Shown here piece by piece: positions 5,629-5,905 of a stretch of DNA of 5,905 nt; position 1 is the first letter of the stretch, and each line of letters starts with the position of its first letter. The notes beneath the pieces were generated by a model, which made no database searches, was not told where the DNA came from, and saw only the letters and a list, made by a program, of their open reading frames with translations. The position numbers and the translations under genes were made by a program. This DNA comes from an uncultured Clostridia bacterium (GTDB lineage Bacteria; Bacillota; Clostridia; Christensenellales; UBA1242). The stretch lies in contig CALCEI010000046.1 in NCBI GenBank assembly GCA_937900575.1, forward strand, positions 1 through 5,905. The letters run 5' to 3'.

Positions 5629-5642
5629 GTGGTGGAGAATAT
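5619..5642. repeat. Direct repeat, copy 1 (tRNA 3'-end duplicate)
   Basis: This 24-nt stretch matches 5775-5798 at 23 of 24 positions, 156 bp apart and in the same orientation. The shared block is the last 13 nt of the tRNA-Ala gene, including CCA, plus 11 nt of downstream flank. In both copies a CAGCA-type terminator hairpin abuts the block on its low-coordinate side. Confidence 0.85.
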
Positions 5643-5657
5643 ATTTTTGGAACATAT
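5630..5657 (-). pseudogene. tRNA relic (3' acceptor strand and T-arm only)
   Basis: On the minus strand the duplicated acceptor strand ATTCTCC-A-CCA (5640-5630) is preceded by a recognisable T-arm: ATATG, loop TTCCAAA, AATAT (5657-5641). Four stem pairs form, the loop starts TTC as in T-loops, but the conserved G53-C61 pair is G/A and position 57 is C rather than a purine. No anticodon arm or D-arm can be folded further upstream, and the bases where the 5' acceptor strand should be (about 5700-5706) do not pair with it. It is therefore probably the decayed 3' third of a second tRNA copy. A bare duplication of the tRNA end with chance T-arm resemblance is the alternative. Confidence 0.5.
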
Positions 5658-5750
5658 ATGCCTTCCACCTTTATTAACCAAACAAAACCCCTTTCAGTAT
5701 TTTTAAAACTTTTCTTGATTTTTATGTAAACATAACTCAATAAAACTTTT

Positions 5751-5774
5751 AAAAAATCAGCAACAAAGTTGCTG
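5751..5774 (-). terminator. Terminator of the tRNA-Ala gene
   Basis: A 7-bp perfect stem CAGCAAC/GTTGCTG (5758-5764 with 5768-5774) with a 3-nt loop. Read on the minus strand it is followed by A and T6 (5756-5751), 11 nt after the tRNA CCA end. A TTTTGTTTT run on the other side could let it work on the plus strand as well. Confidence 0.85.
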
Positions 5775-5785
5775 GTTTTGTTTTA

Positions 5786-5865
<80 letters not shown>

Positions 5866-5892
5866 ACGATTTGCTTTTTAAAGTACTTGCTT

Positions 5893-5898
5893 ATCATA
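5893..5898 (-). promoter_or_regulatory. Possible -10 element of the tRNA-Ala gene
   Basis: TATGAT on the minus strand (5898-5893) matches TATAAT at five of six positions and lies 30 nt before the tRNA 5' end. The matching -35 would fall beyond the window edge, so the promoter cannot be confirmed. Confidence 0.4.
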
Positions 5899-5905
5899 AC
5901 AAAAA

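Noticed and set aside
5548..5660. Minus-strand frame starting ATG at 5660 with AAGGTGG upstream, running into the 3' end of the protease gene
   Set aside because: It consists of the tRNA-end repeat, the terminator hairpin and antisense of a well-supported gene; the AAGGTGG comes from the symmetry of the GGTGGA/TCCACC inverted repeat at 5631-5669.
5722..5735. Palindrome TTATGTAAACATAA and the direct repeat TAAAACTTTT (5704-5713, 5742-5751)
   Set aside because: Short, AT-rich and not linked to any promoter or element; expected by chance in this base composition. The 5658-5750 gap otherwise shows nothing.

Overview
The window is AT-rich (roughly one third G+C by eye) and uses the standard genetic code, with TAA or TAG stops and in-frame TGG tryptophans. 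It has strong GGAGG- or AAGGTGG-type ribosome binding sites, sigma-A-like extended -10 promoters and tight hairpin/T-tract terminators. Together with the order MreB-like, MinD, MinE, SpoIVFB-like M50 protease, this points to a low-GC Gram-positive bacterium (Bacillota, most likely an uncultured clostridial lineage). The order is a reduced version of the mreBCD-minCD-spoIVFAB region of Bacillus and Clostridia. Genus cannot be told from the sequence.

Layout. (1) Positions 1-440: the 3' end of an RluA-family pseudouridine synthase, closed by a bidirectional hairpin. (2) 441-800: a 65-residue hypothetical protein on the minus strand, with a near-consensus promoter that has a palindrome between -35 and -10. 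(3) 801-1079: a very A/T-rich, A-tracted gap ending in the promoter of the first plus-strand operon. (4) 1080-3621: a two-gene operon of a divergent Ppx/GppA-family protein and a divergent MreB-family protein, ending in a terminator. Both belong to the actin-like (ASKHA) ATPase superfamily, and both have lost glycines or other residues of the phosphate-binding loops. (5) 3622-4752: a hairpin-containing leader, then minD and a short minE that lacks the usual N-terminal membrane-targeting segment. (6) 4792-5628: an M50 intramembrane metalloprotease resembling SpoIVFB, and its terminator. (7) 5629-5905: on the minus strand, a tRNA-Ala(TGC) gene with an unusual C at position 33, its terminator, and 156 bp further along a degraded second copy of the tRNA 3' end.

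How the genes fit together. MinD and MinE are the spatial regulators of division-site placement. The MreB-like protein belongs to the elongation cytoskeleton family, and SpoIVFB-like proteases sit in the same cluster in spore formers. mreC, mreD, minC and spoIVFA are absent from their expected places, and the MreB-like and Ppx-like proteins look unfit for normal ATP or polyphosphate chemistry. The most interesting reading is a remodelled shape/division locus in which two actin-fold proteins have become structural or sensory (inference).
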